Positions 1 to 7,881 of a stretch of DNA of 64,000 nt are shown here, one piece after another. How positions within the stretch are numbered: the stretch's first letter is position 1; the number at the start of each line of letters is the position of its first letter. The translations under genes were made by a program, and so were the position numbers. Source of the DNA: Hyphomicrobiales bacterium (lineage in GTDB: Bacteria > Pseudomonadota > Alphaproteobacteria > Rhizobiales > Rhizobiaceae); NCBI GenBank assembly GCA_900471525.1, contig UCEZ01000031.1:124001-188000 (forward strand), given 5' to 3'. Below the pieces are notes generated by a model, which worked only from the letters and a program-made list of their open reading frames with translations, made no database searches and was not told where the DNA came from.

Positions 1-159
1 AGTGACAAAGCGACGGAGACTGTCATCCACCGTATTGATGTGGTTCATCTTGTCGAGCATGGTCAGGCTGGGAATTTCCGGGGCGCCACCGATGATGACT
101 TTGCCTATTTCCCCCTGGCAATGCACGAGAAGGAGATCAAGAACGCGGTCCCATTCCAT
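1..159 (-). CDS. Proline racemase family protein, N-terminal part (runs off left edge)
   Basis: This is the first 53 codons of a gene that continues beyond the left edge. The translation begins MEWDRVLDLL and contains HCQGEIGKVIIGG, PSLTMLDKMNHINTVDD and SLRRF. These match the start of the longer bacterial proline-racemase superfamily members (hydroxyproline epimerases, trans-3-hydroxyproline dehydratases, proline racemases). The catalytic Cys/Thr positions lie outside the window, so the activity cannot be decided. The start ATG overlaps the stop of the upstream aldehyde dehydrogenase by one base (TGATG), which implies translational coupling as the last visible gene of module A. A role in hydroxyproline or 3-hydroxyproline use follows from context. 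Family assignment is fairly sure; substrate is inferred. Confidence 0.8.
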   Translation of the reverse strand, partial: MEWDRVLDLLLVHCQGEIGKVIIGGAPEIPSLTMLDKMNHINTVDDSLRRFVT

Positions 160-1649
160 CAGGCATGCACCGCGGATTTGATGTACCAGCCCCACGGGTC
201 CCCGCTCACATATTTGGTGATCTGCTTGGTCTCCAGGTAGTTGTCGAGGCCCCAGCGGCCAAGTTCGCGACCGATGCCGGATTCCTTGTAGCCGCCCCAG
301 GGCGCTTCGGTGAACGTCGGCTGCGAGCAGTTGATCCAGACGATTCCGGCCCGGAAGGCAGCAGCGACGCGCTCAGCGCGGGCATCGTCTTTCGACATCA
401 CCGCCGCGGCCAGTCCGAAACGGGAATCGTTCGCAAGCGCGATCGCTTCCCCTTCGGTGGAGAAAGGCCGGATGCACACCACCGGGCCGAAAATCTCCTC
501 ACGCCAAGCGTCACTGTCGAGCGGCACGTCCGTGAGGATCGTGGGTTCGAGATAAAAACCCTTGTCGAAACCTTTCGGCCGACGTCCGCCAGCCGCGATG
601 GTCGCGCCCGCAGCCCTTGCAGCGTCAATCGCGGCGACGACCTGACCATGCTGGCGCTTGGAGACGAGTGGCCCCAACAGGACACCGTCATCCAGTCCAT
701 TGCCGATGGTGATGCGCTGCGTCTCTTCGATCAGGCGCGCAAGGAGACGATCGTAAATCCCCTGCTGAACAAGGACGCGCGACGTCGCGGAGCAAACCTG
801 CCCCTGGTTCCAGAAGATGCCGAACATGATCCATTCGACGGCCTGCTCGACATCGGCGTCATCGAAAACCACGAAAGGGGACTTACCGCCAAGCTCGAGG
901 CTGATCCGCTTGATGTCTCGGGAGGCTGCGGCCATGATCTTGGAACCGACCGGGCCTGACCCGGTAAAGGCCAGCTTGTCGACACCCTTGTGGTCGATGA
1001 TTGCCTGCCCCGCGACGGAGCCGGGGCCTGTGACGATGTTGAGCACGCCGGGCGGCAGCTTTGCCTCATCCGCGATCGCGCCGAGTTCCAGAGCCGTCAG
1101 CGACGTCAACTCCGCTGGTTTGAGCACAATGGTGCAGCCTGCGGCAAGCGCCGGAGCGACCTTCCAGGCAGCCATCAGGAGCGGATAGTTCCAGGGAATG
1201 ATGGCTCCCGCGACGCCGATCGGTTCTTTGACCGCTTTCGAGGTGAATCGAGAATCCGACAATGCGATCGGCTCTTCCGGATTGTTGTCGAGTTTCTCCG
1301 CGAGGTCTGCATAGAAGTCGAAGCAGCCGGCTGCGTCCGCAACATCCCAATCGGCTTCCGGAAGGGGCTTGCCGTTGTCGAGCACTTCGAGACGCGCAAG
1401 CTCCTGCTGGCGCGCGCGGATTCCGTCAGCGATCGCACGGAGATAGACGGCGCGTTGGCTACCGGTTTTCTGCGGCCAGCCGTCGACATCGAAAGCCCGG
1501 CGCGCTGCCGTTACCGCAACATCCACGTCTTCGGCAGTCCCGGACGGCGCATGATGAATGACCTCCTCGGTCGCAGGATTGACGACCTCAAAGCTGCCGC
1601 CTTTCAGAGGCTTGACCCACTGGCCATCGATATAAAGTTCAGTACGCAT
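159..1649 (-). CDS. NAD(P)-dependent aldehyde dehydrogenase, module A
   Basis: A 496-residue aldehyde dehydrogenase of normal family length. The sequence shows PWNYP (oxyanion Asn), the FTGSGPVG nucleotide-binding loop, general base Glu in SLELGGKSP and nucleophile Cys in NQGQVCSATSR. It resembles betaine-aldehyde/aminobutyraldehyde-type enzymes. In this operon, behind a DapA-family deaminase and an FAD oxidase, the likely substrate is 2-oxoglutarate semialdehyde, giving 2-oxoglutarate. That is inference from the known trans-4-hydroxyproline route. The start at 1649 is preferred because GGAG lies 6-7 bases ahead of it; an in-frame ATG at 1664 has no clear ribosome site. The gene overlaps the downstream racemase-family gene by one base. 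A paralogue in module B lies at 13954-15471. Confidence 0.93.
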   Translation of the reverse strand: MRTELYIDGQWVKPLKGGSFEVVNPATEEVIHHAPSGTAEDVDVAVTAARRAFDVDGWPQKTGSQRAVYLRAIADGIRARQQELARLEVLDNGKPLPEADWDVADAAGCFDFYADLAEKLDNNPEEPIALSDSRFTSKAVKEPIGVAGAIIPWNYPLLMAAWKVAPALAAGCTIVLKPAELTSLTALELGAIADEAKLPPGVLNIVTGPGSVAGQAIIDHKGVDKLAFTGSGPVGSKIMAAASRDIKRISLELGGKSPFVVFDDADVEQAVEWIMFGIFWNQGQVCSATSRVLVQQGIYDRLLARLIEETQRITIGNGLDDGVLLGPLVSKRQHGQVVAAIDAARAAGATIAAGGRRPKGFDKGFYLEPTILTDVPLDSDAWREEIFGPVVCIRPFSTEGEAIALANDSRFGLAAAVMSKDDARAERVAAAFRAGIVWINCSQPTFTEAPWGGYKESGIGRELGRWGLDNYLETKQITKYVSGDPWGWYIKSAVHA

Positions 1650-1679
1650 GTCGGCTCCATTCATGAATTCATCACGCCA

Positions 1680-2918
1680 CTAGAAGCGGTCGACGCGATA
1701 GGGCTTGAGGTCTATCGGCGGCGCGATGCCCGCGATGAGATCGCCGATCAGGCGAGCCGTCGTCGCAGCGTAGGTCAGGCCCAGATGTCCGTGCCCGGTG
1801 GCGTAGAAAACGCCTGCGTGTTTGGCGGAGGGCCCGATGATCGGTACGGTATCGGGAAGTGCCGGCCGATGGCCCATCCACTCGCTGGCGTCCGCCGCCT
1901 GCAAGTCAGGTAGCGCTTCCTTGGCACGCCTGACGAGCACCTTCGCGCGCCGGAAATCAGGTGCCGCATCGAGCCCGGCCATCTCGACCGTTCCCCCGAC
2001 GCGAATGCCGCCCGCCGTCGGCGTGACCATAAAGGCCTTCGCCGGCCAGATGATCGAATGGCGCATCGATATGCCGGGTGTCATGATCTGTGTGTGATAC
2101 CCTCGTTCCGTTTCCAACGGGATGGGCTCGTCAAGGAGGCGAGCGAGGCTGCCCGTATAGGCTCCCGCGCAAAGGACGACCCGGAATGCGTCGATCGTCC
2201 GGCCGCCCTTCAGGCGGATTGCCCGAACGCCACCATCCAGCCTTTCGAAGCCTGTGACATCACCGGTCTCCATCTTTCCGCCGAGCGCCTGAAAGCGCTC
2301 CGTCAGCGAGACGACGAGCTTGTAAGGATCGCGCACAGAACGGTTTTCTGGAAAAAGCACAGCCTTGCCGATCCGGGTAGTCAGTGCAGGCTCGATATCC
2401 CGGATGGCATTTCCGACGAGGACTTCGTGCCGGAAACCGAAGCGCTCCAATACCGCAATGTGTTCCCGGTCGGCAGCAAACTCCACCTCGTCGGTGTAGA
2501 GGCTGAGACATCCCTCTTCGCTCAAGACATCCGAGAGACCCGCGGCCTTCAGGAAGGGCAGCAGGTCTTCGTAGACACGGCTGCAGAGTACGGCACCCGC
2601 TGCCTCCAGCGCCTTGACGCGCGAAGGACGGCTGGCTTCGAGAAACCGTAGGAACCAAGGCGTCAGCCTGGGCAGATAACCCGGTCTGACACGAACCGGG
2701 CCTTCCGGGTCGAGCAGCCATTTGGGCATTTGCGCCCAGACCGACGGACGTGAAGCCGGCATGAACTCGGTAATGGCGATACTTGCCATGTTGCCAAACG
2801 AAGCACCCTTTCCCGGCGCATCGCGATCAATGAGTACAACGCTTTCGCCACGCCGCTGAAGCTCGAAGGCAATCGCGACGCCGATGATACCAGCACCAAC
2901 CACGGCTATTTGGGGCAT
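1680..2918 (-). CDS. FAD-dependent D-amino-acid (D-hydroxyproline) oxidase/dehydrogenase, DadA-like
   Basis: A 412-residue DAO/DadA-type flavoenzyme. The N-terminus has the Rossmann motif VVGAGIIG (residues 6-13) followed by LIDRDAPG. The C-terminal FAD motif includes ATGHGHLGLT. Such enzymes oxidise D-amino acids. In hydroxyproline operons this type converts cis-4-hydroxy-D-proline to 1-pyrroline-4-hydroxy-2-carboxylate, which is the job inferred here. A clear ribosome site (GAGGGA) sits 6 bases before ATG 2918. It is 46 bases downstream of the DapA-family gene and 30 bases upstream of the aldehyde dehydrogenase, so it is mid-operon. The module B flavoenzyme (15468-16796) belongs to a different branch, so the two modules are not simple duplicates. 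Confidence 0.9.
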   Translation of the reverse strand: MPQIAVVGAGIIGVAIAFELQRRGESVVLIDRDAPGKGASFGNMASIAITEFMPASRPSVWAQMPKWLLDPEGPVRVRPGYLPRLTPWFLRFLEASRPSRVKALEAAGAVLCSRVYEDLLPFLKAAGLSDVLSEEGCLSLYTDEVEFAADREHIAVLERFGFRHEVLVGNAIRDIEPALTTRIGKAVLFPENRSVRDPYKLVVSLTERFQALGGKMETGDVTGFERLDGGVRAIRLKGGRTIDAFRVVLCAGAYTGSLARLLDEPIPLETERGYHTQIMTPGISMRHSIIWPAKAFMVTPTAGGIRVGGTVEMAGLDAAPDFRRAKVLVRRAKEALPDLQAADASEWMGHRPALPDTVPIIGPSAKHAGVFYATGHGHLGLTYAATTARLIGDLIAGIAPPIDLKPYRVDRF

Positions 2919-2964
2919 GAAAATCCCTCGAAGTGATCATTCATCTTTCCGGCCGAGGATGAGG

Positions 2965-3843
2965 TCACCAGCTCAGGATGGGCTCCATGGCTGCTCGAAA
3001 CTCGGCTTTTTCAGCATCCGTCAACGGGCCGAGCGGACCGCGGCATTCACCGACTGGGGTGCCGAGCAGCTCGCAACCATATTTGATCTTCTGCACGAAC
3101 TTGCCGCTCTCGAGGATGTTCATGGCCCGGTAAAGAACGGTCATCTGTTCGCGTGCCTTCTCAATATCCCCTGACCGGAAGGTGCGGTCCAGATCGCAGC
3201 ACGCTGCAGCCATGCAGTTGGCCGGGCCGCAGATCCAGCAATCGGCCCCCCAGAACATGAAGTCGAGCGCGATGTCGTCCGATCCGGACACCAGATCGAT
3301 CCGCCCCTTGTAGCGGGCATGAATATCGACGGCGCGCTGCAGGATGCCGGAGCTTTCCTTGATGCCGATGACGCGTGGGTCGTCGGCCAGCGCATCCATC
3401 AACTCGAACGAGATCTCGATGCCGTCCTTCGGTGGATAGTTGTAAAGGATGAGACTGACGTCAACGGCGTCGAGAACGGCTCGGTAATGCTTCAGCAGTT
3501 CATCCTGCGTCGGACGGGTGTAGAACGGTGTCGCCAGCAATACGATATCGTAACCGATCTCCTTGGCTCGCGCGGTGTTCTCGATCACTTCGCGGGTGGC
3601 GGGCGCATTGGTGCCGGCGATGAGCACTTCATCGTCATTAGCGAAATCCTTGACGAACTTCAGCACATCTTCGCGTTCGCCGTTGGACATCGAAAAATAT
3701 TCGCCGGTCGAACCGCAAGGAACCCAGCCTGTCACGCCTGCCGCCCGAAGGCTGGTCATGTGCTTTTCAAGTGCGTTGAAATCGATCTTTCCGTTCGCAT
3801 CGAACGGGGTGACGAGAGCGGGCATGACGCCTGTCAGTTTCAT
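2965..3843 (-). CDS. DapA-family lyase, probable 1-pyrroline-4-hydroxy-2-carboxylate deaminase
   Basis: A 292-residue member of the dihydrodipicolinate synthase/N-acetylneuraminate lyase family. STG at residues 45-47, YNYP at 134-137 and Schiff-base Lys162 in IKESSG are all present, so the TIM-barrel active site looks intact. In hydroxyproline operons this family deaminates 1-pyrroline-4-hydroxy-2-carboxylate to 2-oxoglutarate semialdehyde, and the neighbouring FAD oxidase and aldehyde dehydrogenase support that role. An open frame continues upstream to 4596, but it runs antiframe through the permease gene. The true start is ATG 3843, directly after a strong AAGGAG. It is a paralogue of 13050-13961, with identical motif positions. 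Confidence 0.92.
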   Translation of the reverse strand: MKLTGVMPALVTPFDANGKIDFNALEKHMTSLRAAGVTGWVPCGSTGEYFSMSNGEREDVLKFVKDFANDDEVLIAGTNAPATREVIENTARAKEIGYDIVLLATPFYTRPTQDELLKHYRAVLDAVDVSLILYNYPPKDGIEISFELMDALADDPRVIGIKESSGILQRAVDIHARYKGRIDLVSGSDDIALDFMFWGADCWICGPANCMAAACCDLDRTFRSGDIEKAREQMTVLYRAMNILESGKFVQKIKYGCELLGTPVGECRGPLGPLTDAEKAEFRAAMEPILSW

Positions 3844-3875
3844 GGAATAACTCCTTTTCAAAAATGGAAGTGCGG

Positions 3876-4541
3876 TCAGATGGCCAGCTTCTTGAGGATT
3901 CGGGCTTCGATGATCGAGACCGCACGGGTTAACGGAAAGGCGATGGCGAAATAGATCAATGCGACAATGGTGAGGGCTTCCACGGGGCGCGCCGTATTGT
4001 TCGAAATGTTCTGGCCGACGAACATGAGGTCTGCCATGCCGACGGCGGAAACCAGCGCGCTCTCCTTGAACAGGCTGACGCAGTTCGACAGCAGGGTCGG
4101 TATCGCTCGCAGGACAGCCTGCGGAAGGACCACACTGGTAACCTGCACCCGCTTGGGCAGTCCAAGCGCGACGCAGGCATCGAGCTGTTCGGGGCCGACC
4201 GATTTCAGCGATGCCCGGAACGTCTCGCTGGTGATCGCTCCCATATAGAGCGTCAAAGCGATCACGCCCGACGTCAGATTGGAAAGCTCCACGCCGAGCA
4301 GAAGCGGCAGGCAAAAGAAGATCCAGAACAACTGGATGAGAACCGGCGTACCGCGGAAAAACTCGACGTAGACACTGGAGAGGCCGCGCACGAAAACATT
4401 GCGAGACGTTCGCGCCAGGCCGACAAGAAATCCAAGCGTGCAGCCAAGCACCATGCAGATCAGCGTCAGCTTGATGGTCATCCATAGGCCAAGCAGCAAG
4501 GCATCCTGGAAGCGAAGCAGAACAGAGAAATTGAGGTCCAT
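3876..4541 (-). CDS. Amino-acid ABC transporter permease (HisM/HisQ type), module A
   Basis: A 221-residue inner-membrane permease of the polar amino-acid uptake family. Hydrophobic segments are interrupted by the conserved EAA-type loop (LDACVALGLPKRVQ), preceded by the typical EFFRGTPVLIQL segment. It pairs with the permease encoded just upstream (11-bp gap) to form a heterodimeric channel. The ATPase at 5225-6004 and the binding protein at 6071-6904 complete the importer. GGGAGA precedes ATG 4541. Cargo is inferred to be hydroxyproline or a related imino acid from the catabolic genes that follow in the same operon. Confidence 0.93.
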   Translation of the reverse strand: MDLNFSVLLRFQDALLLGLWMTIKLTLICMVLGCTLGFLVGLARTSRNVFVRGLSSVYVEFFRGTPVLIQLFWIFFCLPLLLGVELSNLTSGVIALTLYMGAITSETFRASLKSVGPEQLDACVALGLPKRVQVTSVVLPQAVLRAIPTLLSNCVSLFKESALVSAVGMADLMFVGQNISNNTARPVEALTIVALIYFAIAFPLTRAVSIIEARILKKLAI

Positions 4542-4552
4542 CGCGGGTCTCC

Positions 4553-5215
4553 CTAACTGACCAAGAGCTGACGGCGACGCTCGAGGTAGCCGACAATCTG
4601 CGTGACGGGGAACGAGACCGCGAAATAGATCAGTGCAACGATCGTGAAGGTCTCGATCGGCCGGTAGGTCTCGGTGGCGAGCGTTTTGCCCTGGTACATC
4701 AGGTCCTGCACGGCGACGATGGCAACCAGCGCACTCTGCTGGAAGATGACGATGCCGTTGGTCAAAAGAACCGGTATCGACGCCCGGAACGCGCTCGGCA
4801 GCACGATATAAAGAACGCGCTGGAACGGGTTGAGGCCGAGCGCGATACCCGCATCGATCTGCTCGCGTGGAACGGCCTGAATGGAGGCACGATAGGCTTC
4901 TGCGTTGAAAGCCATCAGGTTCAGGCCGAGCGCAAGGATGCCCATCGTCAGCGACCCGAGGAAAACGTTAAACAGCATCGGCACGCAATAGAAGAACCAG
5001 ACGATCTGGACGATCGCCGGCGTGCAGCGGAAGAACTCCACGAACAGCATCGCCGGCAGGCGGATGATCGCGATGCGGCTCATGATCAGGAGCGCCAGCA
5101 GAAAACCGAAGGTAAGGCCGATCGCATTGGCCGCGATCGTCAACTCAAGCGTAACCAGCAGTCCTTTCATGAGCGGAGCATAGGCGATGGACTGGAAGTC
5201 GAACGAATAGTTCAT
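4553..5215 (-). CDS. Amino-acid ABC transporter permease (HisQ/HisM type), module A
   Basis: A 220-residue permease, similar in layout to its downstream partner. It shows an N-terminal hydrophobic helix, EFFRCTPAIVQIVWFFYC, and the EAA loop (IDAGIALGLNPFQRV) that contacts the ATPase. Strong GGAGG lies 6 bases before ATG 5215. The gene sits 9 bp after the ATPase gene and 11 bp before the second permease, so all are co-transcribed. The two permeases differ enough to form the asymmetric pair usual for this transporter class. Confidence 0.93.
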   Translation of the reverse strand: MNYSFDFQSIAYAPLMKGLLVTLELTIAANAIGLTFGFLLALLIMSRIAIIRLPAMLFVEFFRCTPAIVQIVWFFYCVPMLFNVFLGSLTMGILALGLNLMAFNAEAYRASIQAVPREQIDAGIALGLNPFQRVLYIVLPSAFRASIPVLLTNGIVIFQQSALVAIVAVQDLMYQGKTLATETYRPIETFTIVALIYFAVSFPVTQIVGYLERRRQLLVS

Positions 5216-5224
5216 TGCAGCCTC

Positions 5225-6004
5225 CTATTGCCGGATGTGGAAGACGCGCTCGATGAAGTCTTTCGTTCGCTCCTCCTTTGGCGAGCCGAGAACCTGTTCC
5301 GGTGGGCCATCCTCAACCACCACACCACCCGCACAGAAGATGACGCGCGATGCGATGTTTCTGGCAAACCACATGTCATGGGTGACAATCATCATCGGCA
5401 TGTTCTGATTGGCGAGTTGCAGGATCACCTGCTCGACCTCGGCGACAAGTTCCGGATCGAGCGCTGAGGTCACCTCGTCGAATAGCATCAGCTTCGGATC
5501 GAGCATCAAGGCACGGGCAATCGCGACGCGCTGTTTCTGCCCGCCGGAGAGTTGCGCTGGAAAGGCCTTGGCCTTGGCTCCGAGGCCAAACCGGCTGAGC
5601 AGGGCAATCGCCCGCTCCGTCGCTTCGGCCTTGCGCTCTCCCCTCACCTTGCAGGGCGCCAGGATCAGGTTCTGAACAACATTTAGATGCGGAAACAGGG
5701 TGTAGTGCTGGAAGACCATGCCGATGGAGCGCCGGACCTCCGTGTCGATGACAGTCTTCCTGCCCACCCCTTCTGAAGAAATGTAGGGCTTGCCGCCAAA
5801 GGTGATCGAGCCGCTGTCGATCTTTTCCAGCCCCATCATGACGCGAAGAAGCGTGCTCTTGCCGCCGCCGCTCGGGCCAATGACGACCACGCGCTCACCG
5901 GGCTTCATTTCGATGTCGAGACCCTTGAGAACCTGGATCTCGGGGCCGTAGCTTTTGTGAAGGTTCTGCATTCTGACAAGCGGTGGACTGAAGGGCATCG
6001 TCAT
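5225..6004 (-). CDS. Amino-acid ABC transporter ATP-binding protein, module A
   Basis: A 259-residue GlnQ/HisP-type ATPase. Walker A is GPSGGGKST, the Q-loop is VFQHYTLFPH, the signature is LSGGQKQRVAIARAL, Walker B is LMLFDEVTSALD and the switch histidine is in VTHDM. It energises uptake through the two permeases encoded directly downstream. Start at ATG 6004 is chosen because AGGA lies 8 bases ahead; an in-frame TTG at 6019 is less likely. A GC-rich hairpin separates it from the binding-protein gene upstream, a common device to keep ATPase expression below that of the binding protein. Confidence 0.95.
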   Translation of the reverse strand: MTMPFSPPLVRMQNLHKSYGPEIQVLKGLDIEMKPGERVVVIGPSGGGKSTLLRVMMGLEKIDSGSITFGGKPYISSEGVGRKTVIDTEVRRSIGMVFQHYTLFPHLNVVQNLILAPCKVRGERKAEATERAIALLSRFGLGAKAKAFPAQLSGGQKQRVAIARALMLDPKLMLFDEVTSALDPELVAEVEQVILQLANQNMPMMIVTHDMWFARNIASRVIFCAGGVVVEDGPPEQVLGSPKEERTKDFIERVFHIRQ

Positions 6005-6035
6005 GGACCAATCCTGCAAGAAGAGACGAACGTGG

Positions 6036-6065
6036 ACGGGCCGGGCTTGAAAAGCGCCGGCCCGT
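6036..6065 (-). promoter_or_regulatory. Intercistronic hairpin after the binding-protein gene
   Basis: A perfect 9-bp stem (ACGGGCCGG at 6036-6044, CCGGCCCGT at 6057-6065) with a 12-base loop lies between the binding-protein stop and the ATPase start. There is no T-run. It is therefore more likely an mRNA-stabilising or attenuating element than a full terminator. Module B has a similar hairpin at the same place in its operon (17736-17762). Confidence 0.6.
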
Positions 6066-6070
6066 AGCCG

Positions 6071-6904
6071 TTACTGTGCGCCCTTCAGCACTTCATCGAC
6101 GGCTTTGTGGATCAACGTATCCACTTCGCCGGTGGCGACTTTTTCTTCAAGAAAGATGTTCGCTACCTCGACGTCCGCGGCTGAAAGCTGATGCGGCAGG
6201 CCGAAAGCCACGCCCTGTTTGGCGAGTGCCGGCGTCGGGTTCATCGCGACAGCCCAGTCCGGATTTGACTGTGTGAAAAGCTGATTGGTGTCGGATGCAT
6301 CAACGAGGATGTCAGCGCGCTTGGAGACGACAGCGAGGCGCGTCTCGTCGTTGCCGGGAAGCCGCAGGATCGTCGCGGTCTTGACGGCAGCCGAGATTGC
6401 CTTGTCCTGGGCCGTGCCGGACATGACAGCAAGGGTAACACCGTCCTTGTCGATATCGGCGACCGATGCCGCACCAGCCGGGATCTTCGGGTTGTCCTTG
6501 TTGTAGGCGAGCGAGATCTGATACTCCATCGCCGGGATCGAGAACTGAACCGCCATGGCGCGCGCCGGGGTGCGGTTCAAGGCGAGCGAGACATCCCATT
6601 TTCCGGCCTGAAGACCGGCAACGATGTTGTCCCATGTGGTATCGACGAATTCCGGCTTGACCTTCAACGCATCGGCAAACTGGCGGCACAGGTCGGCGAA
6701 GAAGCCGGAATATTCGCCTGTCGCCGGATCACGCATGACATAGGGCGGAGCGACTGCTGCGCCACACCGCAACACGCCCGCTTTCTGGACGCCCTGCCAA
6801 TAGCCATCAGCGGTTTGGGCAAGAGTGGCTGTCGTCGAAAGAGCCGTCATCAGGGCAAGCGCAGGCAGCGTCCGCAGTGCGGACGAGAGCATGTTCGAAA
6901 GCAT
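6071..6904 (-). CDS. Periplasmic amino-acid-binding protein, module A
   Basis: A 277-residue family-3 solute-binding protein. It has a Sec signal peptide of about 29 residues ending at the Ala-rich stretch before TADGYW. The mature start VLRCGAAVAPPYV, followed by YSGFFADLCRQFAD and WDNIVAGLQAGKWDV, is typical of polar amino-acid binding proteins. It captures substrate for the permeases and ATPase encoded downstream. GAGGAA lies 7 bases before ATG 6904. It is first in the operon and divergent from a GntR regulator, with TGTCGAC repeats between them. The ligand is inferred (hydroxyproline/proline class), not shown. Confidence 0.92.
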   Translation of the reverse strand: MLSNMLSSALRTLPALALMTALSTTATLAQTADGYWQGVQKAGVLRCGAAVAPPYVMRDPATGEYSGFFADLCRQFADALKVKPEFVDTTWDNIVAGLQAGKWDVSLALNRTPARAMAVQFSIPAMEYQISLAYNKDNPKIPAGAASVADIDKDGVTLAVMSGTAQDKAISAAVKTATILRLPGNDETRLAVVSKRADILVDASDTNQLFTQSNPDWAVAMNPTPALAKQGVAFGLPHQLSAADVEVANIFLEEKVATGEVDTLIHKAVDEVLKGAQ

Positions 6905-6992
6905 CGTAATTCCTCTGTTCCAATGCGCCTGTCAGCGCGGGGTTCCACTCGCCGGCTTGAGCCGATCTTCAGATGATTTACTGTCGGCACTG

Positions 6993-7059
6993 TGTCGACC
7001 GGCACTTTTATGTCGTCTTTGTGTCGACAATGTCAAGTGGGGAAATTACATTGTCGACA
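6993..7059. promoter_or_regulatory. Putative GntR operator: three TGTCGAC repeats
   Basis: The divergent promoter region carries TGTCGACC at 6993-7000 and the perfect palindrome TGTCGACA at 7022-7029 and again at 7052-7059. Start-to-start spacing is 29 and 30 bp, close to three helical turns, so the sites face the same side of the DNA. GntR/FCD regulators commonly bind short palindromes of this sort. The regulator encoded at 7110 is the natural candidate, controlling the module A operon and itself. Confidence 0.6.
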
Positions 7060-7109
7060 TCTGGTATTTTTCGGCCTATGTCTGAAAACCGCGAACGAAG
7101 GAAAAACGC

Positions 7110-7829
7110 ATGTCGGAAGGAACCGAGGTAAAGCGAGCAAAAGGCGCGGGTTGGAAGAACGTCTACAAGACGCTTCGCAACGAGATCCTGTCGCTAAAAT
7201 TGCAGCCGGGGCAACTGCTTGACGAGATGAGCCTTGCCGAGCGTTTCGAGATGTCGCGCTCGCCCGTTCGCGAAGCCTTGATCCGGCTTTCCGGGGAAGA
7301 TCTGGTCGTCACCTTGGCCAATCGCAGCACGATCGTTGCCCCGATCGAGGTCGCCACCTTCCCGAAATATGTAGAAGCACTCGATATCGCCCAACGGATG
7401 AACACGCGGCTTGCCGCCGAACTGCGCACCGATGCCGACCTGAAAATCATTGCCCGCCGGCAAAAGGATTTCGAGGCTGCGGTCAAAAGCGGTGATCACC
7501 TGCAAATGTCGGAAGCGAACAAGCAGTTCCACATGTCGATCGCCAATGCGGGTAAAAACAGCTATCTCGCATCCTTCTACGAACGACTTCTGAATGAAGG
7601 CCAGCGCATGCTGCATCTGCATTTCGAATATATCGAGCGGACTCACGAAGGCTATCTGCTCACCGACGAACATCAGCTGATGTTCGAGGCGATCAAAGCG
7701 AAGGACGTCGAAAAGGCCGACGAACTCGCGCATGCCCATACAAGGCAGTTCCAATCCAATTTCATCGATTTCATGCGGGAAAATTACACGACCGACGTCT
7801 CGCTGAGCCCGATGCGCGCGGCCGGTTAG
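7110..7829 (+). CDS. GntR-family (FCD) transcriptional regulator, module A
   Basis: A 239-residue regulator. An N-terminal winged helix (about residues 17-80, with SLAERFEMSRSPVREAL as the recognition region) is followed by an all-helical FCD ligand domain (about 95-220) with metal/ligand-type His residues in FHMSIA and the C-terminal half. AAGGA precedes ATG 7110. It is divergent from the transporter operon and has three TGTCGAC repeats in the gap. By analogy with the HypR-type repressor of rhizobial hydroxyproline operons it probably represses module A until an imino-acid inducer binds. That is inferred. Confidence 0.9.
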   Translation: MSEGTEVKRAKGAGWKNVYKTLRNEILSLKLQPGQLLDEMSLAERFEMSRSPVREALIRLSGEDLVVTLANRSTIVAPIEVATFPKYVEALDIAQRMNTRLAAELRTDADLKIIARRQKDFEAAVKSGDHLQMSEANKQFHMSIANAGKNSYLASFYERLLNEGQRMLHLHFEYIERTHEGYLLTDEHQLMFEAIKAKDVEKADELAHAHTRQFQSNFIDFMRENYTTDVSLSPMRAAG

Positions 7830-7881
7830 ATCGAAGCCGGGCCAGCCAATCACCTGATCCCGCATGAAAAAAGGACCGCGC

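Noticed and set aside
40-240. Short plus-strand open frame at the left edge
   Set aside because: It is antisense to the racemase-family start and the end of the aldehyde dehydrogenase, both of which show clear family sequence.
3844-4596. Upstream extension of the module A DapA-family reading frame
   Set aside because: The extension runs through the permease gene in another frame, and a strong ribosome site marks the true start at 3843.
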